From: Fallopia convolvulus
Lineage: Eukaryota; Streptophyta; Magnoliopsida; Caryophyllales; Polygonaceae
DNA: 64,000 bases
Reading direction: 5' to 3'
Assembly: GCA_964016875.1 (NCBI GenBank)
Contig: OZ024721.1
Location: forward strand, 9,429,001-9,493,000
Shown here piece by piece: positions 32,400 to 44,279 of the stretch (positions within the stretch are counted from its first letter, which is position 1; the number at the start of each line of letters is the position of its first letter). The notes below the pieces were generated by a model that saw nothing but the letters and a program-made list of their open reading frames with translations, did no database searches and was not told the origin of the DNA. The position numbers and the translations under genes were made by a program.

Positions 32400-33111
32400 G
32401 CAGCAAGCTCTCCACGTTTCCACCTGTTATTTTTTGTTGTTTATTCTTTTCTCTTTTCTTCTGTAATATAAACAAAACCAATTAGCTTCTCTCTCCCGAC
32501 CATTATCTTCCGTTCACCTTCACAGACCTGCGCTTTACTCTCAAGTCTCAGCAAACAAATTCACGTTTTTTGTTCGCCGATTCTCTTCTTCGGTCCGGTG
32601 ATTCTCTTCTCCTCTAGCCGTCCTCTCTGTTGGTTTAATTTTGTCCTTCGGATGAGTCGACGCCGTTGTGTTGTCTTGTTGTTTGAGATTTTACAAGGTT
32701 TAGGTATTATTTGCAAGAGCTGCCTATTTCACTATTTCGGATTTCGAATTCGGCATTCACTCGCCTTTGTTGTTGTATTGTGTTAATAAGTGTTGATTTT
32801 CGGCTTCTCTTCGAAACCTAGGGTTAAGGGTTTTTGGGTTCGATTTTCAATCCGTGGTGCACTTGGGGTTTGGATAGTGTTAGTAAGTGCTGAAAATCGG
32901 ATTCGCTTTTGGACATTCGGGTTATTTTGTATGCTGCTTCAAAACATAGGGTTAGATTGTCTTGGGTTCAATTTTCAATTCTTGGTGCACTTGGGGTTTG
33001 GATACTTTCGTGATCTGCTTCCTTTCAGTTTTTTTCATTGTTTCGTTGATAAAGCTTTCATGGGTCGTATTGCCTCGTGCCGTAAATATCATATTAACCG
33101 GTAGAGTTTCA
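32400..33111 (+). other. Leader-like sequence with an internal tandem duplication
   Basis: The C/T-rich stretch 32440-32640 looks like a plant promoter and 5' UTR. It is followed by TG-rich, intron-like DNA. Two copies of a unit of about 125 bp occur from about 32785 and 32879 (shared core GGTGCACTTGGGGTTTGGATA at about 32857 and 32983). No long ORF follows, because a MULE begins at 33121. It may be the 5' end of a disrupted host gene. A short ORF starting MGRIAS at 33060 stays open for only 14 codons. Confidence 0.35.
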
Positions 33112-33624
33112 AATTAAAAAGGAAAAATTGTTTAAACTAGCCTAACCTTTTAAGTTTGTTGCAGTAATTAGCCTAAGGTTTCAAATTTACATATAATAGC
33201 CTAATATTTTTAAATGATTGCGATTTTTAGCATTTATCTTTCATATGGCAAGGTCTCATTAAAATTGGTGACATGGCAATAATTAATCATATGTTTTATT
33301 GTGGCAGGGCAATTTTGCATTATAGTTTATTTTGTATTAGGGTGTGTGTTTTGGTAAGATTTAACTAAAATATATTACTTTTTTCAATAAAATGAACGAT
33401 AACATTTCATCTGCCCCAAATTCACACTCCTCTCCATTATACCACCGCCTCCCACCCTCTCTGCCTCCTAGTGCCTCCTCTAGCCAGCGACAGCGTTACT
33501 ACTCAATATTAATCTTAATTGCAGGTGGTCCACCATTATATGCCTTATCTACCCTACACCCTTATATCCTATTTCAGATTTTCATTCCCAATCTATCAAA
33601 TCCCTAGCTCCAAAGTTCTCAACC

Positions 33625-33663
33625 ATGGCTTCCTCCACTATCTGTCCAACAACCCGTTTCCAG
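33625..33663 (+). other. Possible captured first exon inside the MULE
   Basis: After a C-rich leader with few upstream ATGs, ATG at 33625 opens a 13-codon exon (MASSTICPTTRFQ) that ends at CAG|GTACTC, a good plant donor context. Ser/Thr-rich MASS starts are common in plastid transit peptides. The parent gene is not recognised, and no second exon is found inside the element. Confidence 0.45.
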
Positions 33664-34018
33664 GTACTCCCACATAATCATAAACTATTTAATCCATAAA
33701 ATTTGGATAGCTAATTGATCAATTATCTCGAATCTTGAGTGTGGTTTGGTGCATATATGTTCAAGCAAGAGCGGGATGGAGTTGCTTTAATTTAAATTGG
33801 ATTTTCCTTTTAAATTTCTTAAATTGTATTCTTAGTTAACTTAAACACAACATTGCCTAGTCACAATAACACATAAGATTAATTATTTGCCATGTCATTA
33901 ATTTTAATGGGACTCTTGCCATATGGAAAATGGAGGCTAAAAATCGCAATCATTTACAAAGATAGATTGAAAAAAGAAAGAACTAAAAGAAGATAAGCTA
34001 GTCTCTCCCTTGAAACGA

Positions 34019-36010
34019 ATGCTCAACGGCAAAAATTCCGACCAGAGCCCGTCCGGTGGACGGCCACCGGATATTAATAGCCCTTCTAGACAAGATCTAG
34101 AAAGGAAGAACAAAAGAACCAAAAGGGGCGAAAGTGCGACTACTCCCTTCGATCTGAATGATCCGCAGGATCAAGAAATGTTTCAAGCCTTTCCCTCTAT
34201 GACAGAGGTTTATGGGAGGAAAGAAACTGAGGATAAGGAGAAGATGAGATTCATATCATTCAGAGATAAAGTTGCAGGAATGGAAAGCCCTGAAGGATTC
34301 ACTCAACATGATAACCCCTTCTAGGATGATACAACAGAAGAAGAGGACCTCGTTGATGATGTGATGACTGAAGAAAATGACCCAAGATGCCCCACAATTC
34401 TTCTAACAGCAGAACAGAAAAAAAGAATAAGAAAACCATGGAGGGATGCAATAATAATCAAGGTCTTCGATCATGCAATTGGATATATACAATTGCGCAG
34501 AAAACTTCTTTTAAAATGGGAACCAAAAGGTGAAGTTCTCCTGATTGATGTGGGGAACGATTACTATGTAGTGAAGTTCCAGAATGTAGATGATCTCCAA
34601 CACGTTATGGTGAATGGACCTTGGTTTGTCGGAGATAGCTACCTAACAATTCAGAGATGGAGACCCAACTTTGTTGCTGAAGAGGAACAAATAAGGCACT
34701 TAGCAGCTTGGATAAGGATTCCCCAACTTTCAATGTAATATTTTGATAAGGAGATCTTAACCCAAATTGGAGAAAACATTGGAAAAGTCCTGAAAGTGGA
34801 TAGAACTACAGCCAGAAGAGAAAGGGGGAAGTATACACGTTTGTGTATTGATCTGGACCTAGAAAAACCCTTACTCTCTAAATTCAAGATGAATGGAAGA
34901 TTTTGGAGAGTGCAATACGAATGTCTGCGAATGATTTGCTCTGATTGTGGTAAGATAGGCCATCAAGGATTGCAATGCCCTCTAAAGAAACCCACAGAGG
35001 CGGAAATACAGAGTGCTATAGAGAAAACAATTATTCAGCAACCCTCTGAACCTGAAGAACAATTTGGACCTTGGATGATTGCCTCAAGAAATTATAAGAA
35101 GAGGGTTATGGTAGGACACAAAGGCCAAGATAACAATGAAAGGGTCAACCGTATGGCTGTCGGAAAAAGCACCGGAAGCGGTGGGCAGAATGGTGATCAG
35201 AACCAAGCGAACGGGGCGGATAACCGAACTGTTGAACCGATTCAAACTGGGTTGAAAATTAATTCCAAAAACGGCCCGCAAATTGGCGCTAATGGTTCGA
35301 GATTTGAAAGCCTCATGGAAGAGGAAGATACTTTCCAAGAAATTAATCAATTAGATCAATCAGAAAATCCAATCAAGACTATCAACAAGGAAAAAGGCAA
35401 GAATACATTTGTTATGGAAAAAACAAAGGCTGCGAAAGGGAAGTATGTGAAAGAAGATACCCGTTCCAAATCAAAAACAGAAGGAAAAGATAATGAGGTC
35501 AGCACAGGATATATCAATCAAAATAATGTGAAAGGCGAAAATCATGAGAATCTAAATTTGGGAAAGATCACGAAAGGGAAGCTGATGGAAGGGAAAAGAT
35601 TTGAGCAAACAAGAGGAAAGGAAAGATTATCTTTAGGAGTACCAGCCAAAGGAAAGTCGGAGGAGAAAATCAATGAAAAATCAACGCATATTTTTGGTGA
35701 GAATCAAATTGTGCTACAACGGGGTCCTTTGAACGCTTCAAAAGGAGGACAAGAGGGGGTGCGGAATACTGCTAAGACTCAAGATAGCTCTGTTCTAAAC
35801 TCCCGTCTAAATTCCCTTCCAACAAAACCTCCCGATTTAGGACATGGCAAACTGGTCTTGGATAATTCCAAGACGGGGCATCAAATTGGGTCGCATTCCG
35901 AAGATGATGTCGGAATGGTCGATCAAGATCTCGAAGGAACAGAAGTGGAGAAGCACCAACCAAGCTGTCCTGATGGTGGAGACATCACCATGGACGAGCT
36001 CGATGATTGA
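34019..36010 (+). pseudogene. LINE ORF1: DUF4283 / zinc-knuckle nucleic-acid-binding protein with two stops
   Basis: One frame runs from ATG 34019 to TGA 36008-36010, broken by TAG at 34322-34324 and TAA at 34736-34738. The DUF4283-type domain covers about 34420-34740 (KPWRDAIIIKVF, VMVNGPWFVGDSYLTIQRW). A CCHC knuckle, CSDCGKIGHQGLQC, lies at about 34939-34980. A long Lys/Glu-rich low-complexity tail follows. ORF1 proteins of plant L1 elements coat the RNA. The last codons overlap the probable ORF2 start by 8 nt (ATG at 36003). Confidence 0.88.
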
Positions 36011-39000
36011 GAAAGTGGTTAGCTGGATGTTAGACGATCCAAAACTCAACAACATGTTATCCATGGTTGTGCCAACAATCAAAATTATGTCTTGGAACGT
36101 CCAAGGGGCGACGAATAAGGAATTCTTGTGTGTTCTGAAAGATATGATCCGGGAACACGACCCCACCATCCTCATTCTTTTGGAGACAAAAATTAGTGGA
36201 GTGCAAGCTGATGCAGTGTGTGAAAAAATCGGATTCGATGGAATAGTCCGGGCGGAAGCTACAGGCTTTAAAGGAGGAATTTGGGTCTTGTGGAGACGTG
36301 ATAGAGTTAACTTGTCTGCTTTTGATGTTCACCCTCAAGTGGTGACCATGAAAGTCACCAGAACGGGAGAGGCAACTTGGTTCTTCTCAGCTATCTATAC
36401 AAGTCCACAGCCTAAGGACCGCAATCAGCTTTGGGAAAAACTTCTGGAATTCAGACAACTTGCTGCTCATCCTTGGATCCTCTTGGGTGATTTCAATGAA
36501 ACTAGCTCAATGGCGGAGAGAACGGGAGACTCTAAGGGTATGGAAAGAAGATGCAGGAAGTTCAAGGAATGGATGGAAAAGATGGAACTTATCGATCTTG
36601 GATATTCAGGCCCTTGTTTTACATGGAGCAGAGGCTACACAGTCTACACTAGAAGAAGTGCAAGATTAGATCGTGCTTTATGCAATGTCGAATGGAGAAA
36701 TCAATTTGAAGAGGTTGCGGTAAGACACCTTGCTGCCTTACAATCGGACCATAACCCAATCATTATGAACCCCGAAGGATTTGCGGGGAAAGGGCTCGGA
36801 AACCGTCCTTTTCGTTTCCAAGCTGCTTGGCTTCTTCATGATGAATTCTAAAGTTTCCTCGCGGATAACTGGGACAAAGGGATGGATCTTCCGAAAACTC
36901 TGAAGAATCTTGCCACTCAACTTCAGATTTGGAACAAAAAGGTATTTGGAAACCTCTATCAGCGGCGCGCTAGACTTTGGAAAAGATTGGAAGGGGTACA
37001 AAGAAGAATGTGTGGAGGAGCGTCCAGGAATCTCAATATTTTAGAAAGCAATTTAAAGAATGAACTGGAAGAAGTTCTACAGCAGATATATCTTTTCTGG
37101 GTTCAAAAAGCGAGAATTGATGCACTTCGAGATGGCGACCGAAATACACGCTACTTTCATGCGTGTGCAGTCATAAGGAGAAAAAGAAACAAAATCGACG
37201 GATTACAGGATGCAACTGGAAATTGGTTTTGGGAGCCAAGTGAACTCCAAAGAATGATTACAGAACATTTTATGGGCTTGTACTCCGAAGAGCGACACAG
37301 TGAGGGACCGACTGATCTTCCAAGAGGCAGGTTTCCTACAATCTCTATCCCGGATTATGACGAACTTTACCGAGATTTTGATGGTAAGGACGTCAAAGAA
37401 GCTCTTTTCGGGATGAACCCGCTGAAATCGCATGGGCCGGATGGTTATCATGCTGTGTTTTATCAAAGAAACTGGAACCGAGTGAAAGAAGAAGTTGAAA
37501 GAGAGGCTATCCAGGTTTTGAATGGTGGAAGAATAGAGACTGACTTGAATGAAACCTTGATTACTCTCATTCCAAAAGTGGAAAGCGTCGTGAATGTCAA
37601 TCAACTCCGCCAAATTAGTTTGTGCAATGTAGCTTTCAAGGTCATTACTAAAGCTATAACGAACAGGCTAAAAGGCATTATGAGGAAAGTTGTAGCCCCG
37701 ACTCAATCAAGCTTTGTACAAGGGCGTCAAATCACAGATAATATAGTCATTGCCCAGGAAGTAATGCATTCAATGAAGGAGAGGAGAGGAAGAAGAATGA
37801 TGGCGTTGAAAATCGATCTTGAAAAAGCATATGATCGATTGCGTTGGAATTTCATTGAAGACACACTTCAAGATATGAAACTGCCCAGTGAGCTAATAGG
37901 AGTTATCATGAATTGTATCACGTCTTGCGGGATGCAAATCCTATGGAATGGAGAAGTGGGAAAGAGATTCAAGCCGAGTCGGGGTGTTCGGCAGGGTGAT
38001 CCACTCTCACCATATATTTTCATTCTCTATATGGAGAGATTGGGACATGTGATTGACGAGGCTGTGGCGAGTGGAGCCTGGAATCCTATCAAATTAGGCG
38101 ATGCTGGACCCGATCTTTCTCATTTATTCTTTGCAGACGATCTTGTTCTTTTTGATGAGGCCAACATAGAGCAAGTGAATGTGATTCAGTATTGCCTAGG
38201 AAAATTTTGTGAGGCATCAGGTTCTAAAATTAATTACCAGAAGTCTAAGATTTGTTTCTCTAATTCCATGCCTGAGAATGTGGCTGAGGCGATCTTTGAC
38301 ATCAGTGGGATTCCCAAAACAGAAGATCTGGGGAAGTATCTTGGAGTAAATCTCAACAAACAAAGATCTTCCAAAATTCAATATCAGCATGTGGTGGAGC
38401 GTGTAAGTAAAAAACTGGATGGATGGAGAGCGAAATACCTTTCTCTGGCCGGTAGAATTACTTTGGCTAAATCAGCAGTTGAAAGTGTGCCATATTATGC
38501 TATGCAAACGGCAGCCTTGGCAATGCATATATGCGATAAAATTGAACAGAAGACTAGAAGTTTCGTGTGGGGTTCTACTGATGAAAAGAAAAAAGTTCAT
38601 CTTGTGAGTTGGGAGAAAATGAAACAGCCGAAAGAGAATGGTGGTATGGCCACGAGAAGTATGCGACAGGTTAACAATGCCTACATGTATAAGATTGGAT
38701 GGCGTCTGCTTAAAGAACCTGACAGTTTGTGGTCTAGAGTTGTTAGAGGGAAATACTGCCAAGGCCGATGTGATAGAGATATGATACAACCCAAGGTCGG
38801 TGCCTCCAACCTGTGGAATGGTGTAGTCAAAGCAAAAGGAACTCTTTTCCAAGGGTTGAGATCCGCTATTGGTGATGGTAAAAGTACTTTATTCTGGTCT
38901 CATACTTGGGCTACTGAGGCGCCTTTGGAAGATCTTGCTACGGATTTCTTATCCGAGGATGAGCTGGCAAAGACAGTTGCGGAATACTAGATCGATGGAA

Positions 39001-40146
39001 ATTGGATGTGGGACTCTTTTGCTGTCAAGCTCCCTGCATATGCCCTCACGAAGATTGCTGAAGTTCAAATTGTAGAAGAAGAGGTGAGTGATAACTTTTA
39101 TTGGAATGGAACTAGGAATGGGGAGTTCACTCTCAAATCTGCACTCGAGATCATTCGATCAGATCAAAGCGATGCTGAGATACAAATCTGGGGCGCCCGA
39201 GAGAGTTCGAATGTTCATGTGGCTCTTGATGCATGACAGTATCTTATCAAATGCTCAAAGAGTCAGACGCCATCTCAGTAACAACCCATCGTGTAGTCAC
39301 TGTGGTGCGATTTCTGAAATTGGCCTACACATCGTTCGCGATTGCCCGGTGGCGAGTTCTCTCTGGAACCAGCTTTTGCAGGGGAATCTCCGGACTGATT
39401 TCAATCAGGGAAATTTGCAGAATTGGATTGGCCTGAACCTTATACAAAATGGAGAATGGCCCGCAATCTTTGCGACTGGCGTGTGGTGGCTCTGGCGCTG
39501 GCGCAATATCAGAATTTTTGGAGATTCTTCAATTATTCCTCAAGATCAAGGCAGTTACGTGAGAATGAAGGCGTATGAGTACATCCGAATACAACACAAA
39601 TTTGATACGAGAATCGGGAATGGTGCCTCTAATGAAAGGGACGAGCTTTTTTGGAAGAAACCTCCGGCGGGGTGGATCAAATTGAACATTGATGGCTCTT
39701 ACTTGCCAGACGAATCAAAGGTGTGGGCGGGCGGCCTTCTTAGAGATAGTGATGGGAAGTTCATAAAGGCGTACATTGCGTCTGTTGTTGGATCTTCACC
39801 ATTCCGTGCTGAACTACTGGGAATCCTTCAAGGCCTGATTGTTGCCAAGGAGCTGGGAATTAAAAAGCTGTTTGTGGAGGCTGATGCTAGTGAAGTGGTC
39901 AACTCAATTGAACTCTCTACCGCCCCTGCTAATGGATCCTTTGCAATGATACACAAGATTCAAAGCCTAATTGCTGAACAAGGTTGGGAAATCAGAATCA
40001 GGCTGATCAAGAGGAATGCCAATTCAGCAGCGGACTGGCTTGCAAAGAAAGGCAAAGATTTTACTGGTGACTTTATTCTGTTTAATGAACCACCTGATGG
40101 TTTAGATATGATATGTAATGTTGAATTATCAAACCCTACTATGTAA
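36003..40146 (+). pseudogene. LINE ORF2: endonuclease, reverse transcriptase, RNase H; stops and a frameshift
   Basis: The apurinic-type endonuclease (about 36080-36800) shows MSWNVQGA, LLETKI, LGDFNE and QSDHNPI. The RT domain (about 37390-38260) has LKSHGPDGY, FVQGRQITDN, KIDLEKAYDR, GVRQGDPLSPY and the FADD catalytic box. A zf-RVT region (WNGTRNGEFTLKS, CSHCGAISEIGLHIVRDCP) follows. RNase H (about 39670-40070) has NIDGS, FRAELLGIL, VEADASEVV and NSAADWLA. TAA at 36849-36851 and TAG at 38988-38990 interrupt the frame, which shifts near 39190. The ATG at 36003 overlaps the ORF1 stop, suggesting termination-reinitiation. Confidence 0.92.
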
Positions 40147-40313
40147 TCTTCTCCTTTTTAATAAATAAATGGGCCTAGCCCTCCGTTCGACCAAAAAAAA
40201 ATCGCAATCATTTAAAAAGGTTAGGTTATTATATGGAATTTTGAAACGTTAGGTTAATTACCACAACGATCCTAAAAGGTTAGGCTATTTTAAGCAATTT
40301 TGCCAATTAAAAA

Positions 40314-41259
40314 TTACGATTGAAATTTTGTATTTTACACTCTAACTTCTAGCACATCTCCTGGTCTCAATTTTATTTTTTGCTCCAAATGTTGATCATC
40401 TCTCCCTCATGAGTTATCTGTATGTAAAAATGAAGGTAATAATATGAGATGGTGATCATATAAGCTACATGGTGAAGTGTGACAGAGGATAAATAGCAAA
40501 TATTGAATAAGGGTCACTAAGTAAAAAGTCAAACCTTAAATAAGAAATCAAAGCGTCCTTTAGCACCTGAAATTGATATGTGAGTGTATACATGAAGATA
40601 AAAGGCATTCTAACTCAACATTTAAAATCCACATAAAAGTTAAAAGCCAAGCATAATTTACAAATCATTATAGGTTCCATGCTACTCCTTTCAAATTAGG
40701 TTCCTTTGTTTGAGTAATTGTAGAATTTGTCTCTAATGTGGCCAAACAAGAAAAAGCAAGATGATAACAGGAGCCCTAACCTGAAACTGAAAATGATTTT
40801 CTGAGTCCTGACGAAGAATGCCTCTGTTTTGATGAACGACAATTCCAAGCTTTCAAAAGAGATTAAGAATAAAAGCCGACCAACAAAGAAGAAGTTTTAC
40901 AAAATTATGGTTAGAATAAACAGGTCTAAATAGCACTTGACCACTTGTGGGTTCTAGGCTGCTGGCTGGTTCCGCCTGGTTGGCTGACTGATTGAACACA
41001 ATTGCTTGATGTGATGAAACAGGAACATTATTACTTTCCATAATGCAAAAAAAACAAATTGTAGCTTTAATTAAGTCTACAATTGGTAGGAGACGAAGCG
41101 GGAAATAACACAACCACTGCAAACAGGAACCTACTCTCCTTGAGAATTAGAATATAATATAATAAAGTAGGTATATCTATATATGAATGGTTTGAAACAA
41201 AGAAAGCTCCATTTGCATGTCCACATATGATCATTGTTAGTTGAAGATTTATATGTTCA
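40314..41259. other. Intergenic region with one weak exon-like stretch on the minus strand
   Basis: No known element is visible. On the minus strand an ATG near 41040 opens MESNNVPVSSHQAIVFNQSA and stays open for about 60 codons. Its composition (Ser/Gln/Asn-rich, then ordinary) could be a coding exon. I do not recognise the family, see no convincing splice donor, and would not call it a gene. Confidence 0.3.
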
Positions 41260-41264
41260 ACAAC

Positions 41265-42184
41265 TGTTGGAACATTGGTTGTTTCATGGTTTCTCTTAGT
41301 TTTGATGATAACAAACCTAGTTAATATAACTTGCTTCTACATGTAAGTATTTCAGAAAAACAGGTACATGGTCACAAGTGACGGAACATCGTGAGGAACG
41401 ATGGAGGGAACGAGTGACAGATTTAGGAAGCGCGTCTTAGAAGGAACGCGTCTTTCTATAAATGGCAAGTTACCATATCTTCTACAAGCAATCTTCTACG
41501 AAGATTTACAGCTGTAGGCGGTTGCTTAAGGAGATAAACGAGAAGATAAGATCAATCTTCACACGATCTTATCTTGGGAAATCCGAGATCATTCGGTTTG
41601 AGGGAAGAATCGGTATGGTTGAGGATACGAAATCACAAACAATACTTTTCCTTATTGTGTGGGATTTGTTAAGTGGAATATCAGCGTAATTAGGCAAGAA
41701 TTACGTGTGAGATCAGACTTAACTTATCTTATAAATAGCTAGGCTTAGCTAGGGTTAAAGGTGTGGTTTTCGAGTGGTTGAAGACGACGAACTTGGAGAG
41801 AGAGCTTTTCGAGTATATGAGTGTGTGGCTTTTTCCGGTGAAGAATCCACAAGTAAGTCAGTAGTTTACTTTCATTTAGGTTTACGTTTACGTTTAGGGT
41901 TGTAGAAGTCTAGTTGGTTGAACTTCGGTCGGTGACGTAGTTACCAGGGAACTTTGGTTGGTGCCTTAGTTACTTGACTTGCCTTGTAATCGTTGAAACT
42001 TAATAAAGGTATTCTATTGAAAATCCTCTGAGAAGGAGTCTTAGGGGTAGAGGTTTTTCTTTCTACGACTTGTTGGTCGGACAGAAAGTTTTCCTCTCTA
42101 AATTTTGTGTTCTACTATTTATTTCCACTGCCCAGGGAACATTACTAGTTCCCTGTATTGTTACTAACGCGTCACGATCCAACA
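41265..42184 (+). repeat. 5' LTR of element G
   Basis: This LTR is 920 bp and matches 50449-51362 with few differences, one being a 6-bp tandem GTTTAC count near 41885. It has a TATA box TATAAATA at 41730-41737. The stretch 41389-41455 carries repeated GGAACG words. It ends GATCCAACA and leads into the PBS two bases later. Confidence 0.93.
41730..41737 (+). promoter_or_regulatory. TATA box of element G LTR
   Basis: TATAAATA in CTTATAAATAGCTAGG, duplicated at 50914-50921 in the 3' LTR. Transcription would begin about 30 bp downstream, leaving a leader of about 470 nt to the gag ATG. Confidence 0.7.
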
Positions 42185-42186
42185 AT

Positions 42187-42198
42187 TGGTATCAGAGC
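42187..42198 (+). other. Primer binding site of element G (tRNA-iMet)
   Basis: TGGTATCAGAGC, complementary to the 3' end of plant initiator tRNA-Met, is the standard PBS of Ty1/copia elements. It lies two bases after the LTR. Confidence 0.93.
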
Positions 42199-42237
42199 AA
42201 GTTTGCTCTAGATAGTGTGTTAGTGCAGGAATACAGA

Positions 42238-44169
42238 ATGTCTTCAAACAACACTCACAACGTCGGAATTGGAAACAACAAGCCTCCACTGCTTGTTGCT
42301 GGGCAGTATGATCACTGGAAGAAGCTCTTCACCACATGGCTCAGAAGCAATGACTACCAAGCCTGGTCAGTTATTGAGGATGGAGACTATGTCATTCCCG
42401 CAGACAAGAAGAACAAAAAATCTGAATGGGGGCCAACAGAATGGACGGGAATGGAGAAGAACTACAAGGCACAAATGCTTCTAAACAATGCCTTGGGTGC
42501 TGAAGATCTTCTAAGAGTTGTCAACTGCGAAACTGCTAAGGATGCTTGGGAAGCCATTGAGCAAATGCATATCGGCAGTGTAGATCTGAAAGAAAGCCAT
42601 CAGAAAGACGCCAAAAAGGAATTCTACAATTTTAAGATGAAAGATGGAGAAACCATTGCCACATACCAATCTCGGTTTGAAGGCTTGGTTAATCGCATTA
42701 ATCATCTTGGAATTGGGGGTTCTATCAAACATGCTGAGAAAGTCGCTACAATTGTTGATGGTCTAGGACCCAAGTACGTGGTCACTAGAGGACTCCTCAA
42801 GGAAAATCCAATAACAAAGACTTGCAAACTTCATGAAATCTTTGGAAAGTTGACTGACTATGAGCGATATGAGAAAGACAATAGTGGTGCTTCGAGCTCT
42901 AGCAAGGGTATTGCTCTTAAGGTGGAGAAGGCCATTGAAAACATCACTTCTGGAAATGATGATGAGCTAGAGAATGATTCTGATGTGGCTCTCATAACCA
43001 AAGCGATGAGATCTTTCTACAGGAGAGGCAAGAAGCAAGGTGCCATGAAGGAAAGAGTCAACTTTGAGAAGAAAGAAATCAAGGACGTTACCTGCTTCAA
43101 CTGTCAGGAAAAGGGTCACTATGCAAAGAGTTGTCCCAAAGGTAACGACAATGGGAACGAGAAGAAGAAGGCCTACATCGCTGCATGGGATCTTGACTCA
43201 GATGATGAGTCCGAATCAAAGGTCTGCGCCATGACTCTGAAGACTGAAGATGGCAATCAAGAGGTAACTCCTGAACAATTTCTTTCTAGTATAGAGAATG
43301 CTAAACAATCTGATCTTGTTACCCTTGTCAAAAGGCTGTTTGAAGATAACTTAAAAATGCAAGATGAAATAGAAGCTTCTGATGAGAAATGTCTTAATCT
43401 TGAAGAAAAATTATCAGAAACTACTGTTACTAATGTTGTTCCTTGTTCAGAGTGTGAAGATTTAAAGAAAGATATTAAGACTCTAACTGAAACCAATAAC
43501 GATCTTAGGTCAGATTTGCTTGTTCACCAACTCAAAAGGGAAGAATTAGAGCACGAACTAAGTAAACGAACTCAGATTGAGTTTAATCCTGCTAGGTGTG
43601 GTATTGGTTATGGTAAAAATAAATCTGAATATCCTCCTGATGACCTTACCTTTGAAGAGAAAATGGAAAGAAAAGCTAGGGAACTTCAATCCGCTAGAGA
43701 TAAGGTTACTCATCTAGAGAGTAGAGTCAAGATTCTGGATGGTAATCTGAATGATAACTCTGAATGGTATTCTGGAAAAACGGCTCATAAACTATACCTA
43801 AAACAGTCTCAAGGGAACCAGCATAGAGTTCCTTCTAAGGAACGTGCTAAGGAACGTACCCTCCAGAAACCACATCCTAAACGCTACCTTGGGGAATATT
43901 ATAGGGTGTGCTATCACTGTGGTGGGGGAGGTCATGTTCAAAAAGACTGTAAGGTTAGAATGGAGATGTCAAACAAAAGGGCTCAAAACCAGAATACAGG
44001 GAACAACAAGAAACAGTGGTCTGGTAAGAAAAATCAAGGATATGATAAATCTCATCAGAACAAAAAGAAACCGTCCCCACAACCACAAAAGAAGCAAGAT
44101 TCTAAAACTGACAAAGGGAAAAACCAAGTTGATCTCTCAAATATTGCTTCTAGTTCCAAGAGTCCATAG
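42238..44169 (+). CDS. Gag of element G
   Basis: The start is ATG 42238 (MSSNNTHNVG), preferred over the frame opening at 42070 because the latter lies in the LTR. The N-terminal UBN2/DUF4219-type capsid domain has YDHWKKLFTTWLRSND and AWEAIEQMHIG. Two zinc knuckles are present: CFNCQEKGHYAKSC (about 43091-43132) and CYHCGGGGHVQKDC (about 43911-43952), with a coiled-coil between them. The ORF ends at TAG 44167-44169. The following sequence in the same frame (YANRPGKAKQAWV) still resembles the Sirevirus gag-pol junction, so the original ORF was probably longer. Confidence 0.9.
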   Translation: MSSNNTHNVGIGNNKPPLLVAGQYDHWKKLFTTWLRSNDYQAWSVIEDGDYVIPADKKNKKSEWGPTEWTGMEKNYKAQMLLNNALGAEDLLRVVNCETAKDAWEAIEQMHIGSVDLKESHQKDAKKEFYNFKMKDGETIATYQSRFEGLVNRINHLGIGGSIKHAEKVATIVDGLGPKYVVTRGLLKENPITKTCKLHEIFGKLTDYERYEKDNSGASSSSKGIALKVEKAIENITSGNDDELENDSDVALITKAMRSFYRRGKKQGAMKERVNFEKKEIKDVTCFNCQEKGHYAKSCPKGNDNGNEKKKAYIAAWDLDSDDESESKVCAMTLKTEDGNQEVTPEQFLSSIENAKQSDLVTLVKRLFEDNLKMQDEIEASDEKCLNLEEKLSETTVTNVVPCSECEDLKKDIKTLTETNNDLRSDLLVHQLKREELEHELSKRTQIEFNPARCGIGYGKNKSEYPPDDLTFEEKMERKARELQSARDKVTHLESRVKILDGNLNDNSEWYSGKTAHKLYLKQSQGNQHRVPSKERAKERTLQKPHPKRYLGEYYRVCYHCGGGGHVQKDCKVRMEMSNKRAQNQNTGNNKKQWSGKKNQGYDKSHQNKKKPSPQPQKKQDSKTDKGKNQVDLSNIASSSKSP

Positions 44170-44279
44170 AAAGCTACTTTAGTTCAATCACAAATCTATC
44201 ATTCTGTGAGCTATGCTAACCGACCCGGGAAGGCTAAGCAGGCCTGGGTCGTTAAAACGTGATTTCTTTCTTGTAGGTT

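Larger units (their letters stand above)
33957..40198 (+). mobile_element. L1-type LINE with RNase H, full-length structure
   Basis: It contains ORF1 (zinc-knuckle protein), ORF2 (endonuclease-RT-RNase H), a short 3' UTR and an A-run (40192-40201). The 16-bp sequence AAATCGCAATCATTTA flanks it (33941-33956 and 40199-40214), a target-primed insertion signature. The target is the inner part of the right arm of the MULE inverted repeat. Three or more nonsense codons and one frameshift show that this copy is inactive. Confidence 0.92.
33121..40304. mobile_element. Mutator-like element with long terminal inverted repeats, split by a LINE
   Basis: The ends GGAAAAATTG (33121) and CAATTTTGCC (ending 40304) begin imperfect inverted repeats of about 160-190 bp. 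Matching words include AGCCTAACCTTTT and AAATGATTGCGATTTTTAGC. Both sides carry a 9-bp direct repeat AATTAAAAA (33112-33120 and 40305-40313), the usual length for MULEs. Without the inserted LINE the element is about 0.93 kb. Its interior (33390-33720) looks like the 5' UTR and first exon of a chloroplast-type gene, so it may be a Pack-MULE. No transposase is present. Confidence 0.8.

Noticed and set aside
40853..41040. Small host gene starting MESNNVPVSS on the minus strand
   Set aside because: Open frame of about 60 codons only, no recognised family, no clear donor; left as an uncertain note.
42070..42237. Upstream start of element G gag at 42070
   Set aside because: It lies in the LTR and crosses the PBS; ATG 42238 is the conserved start position.
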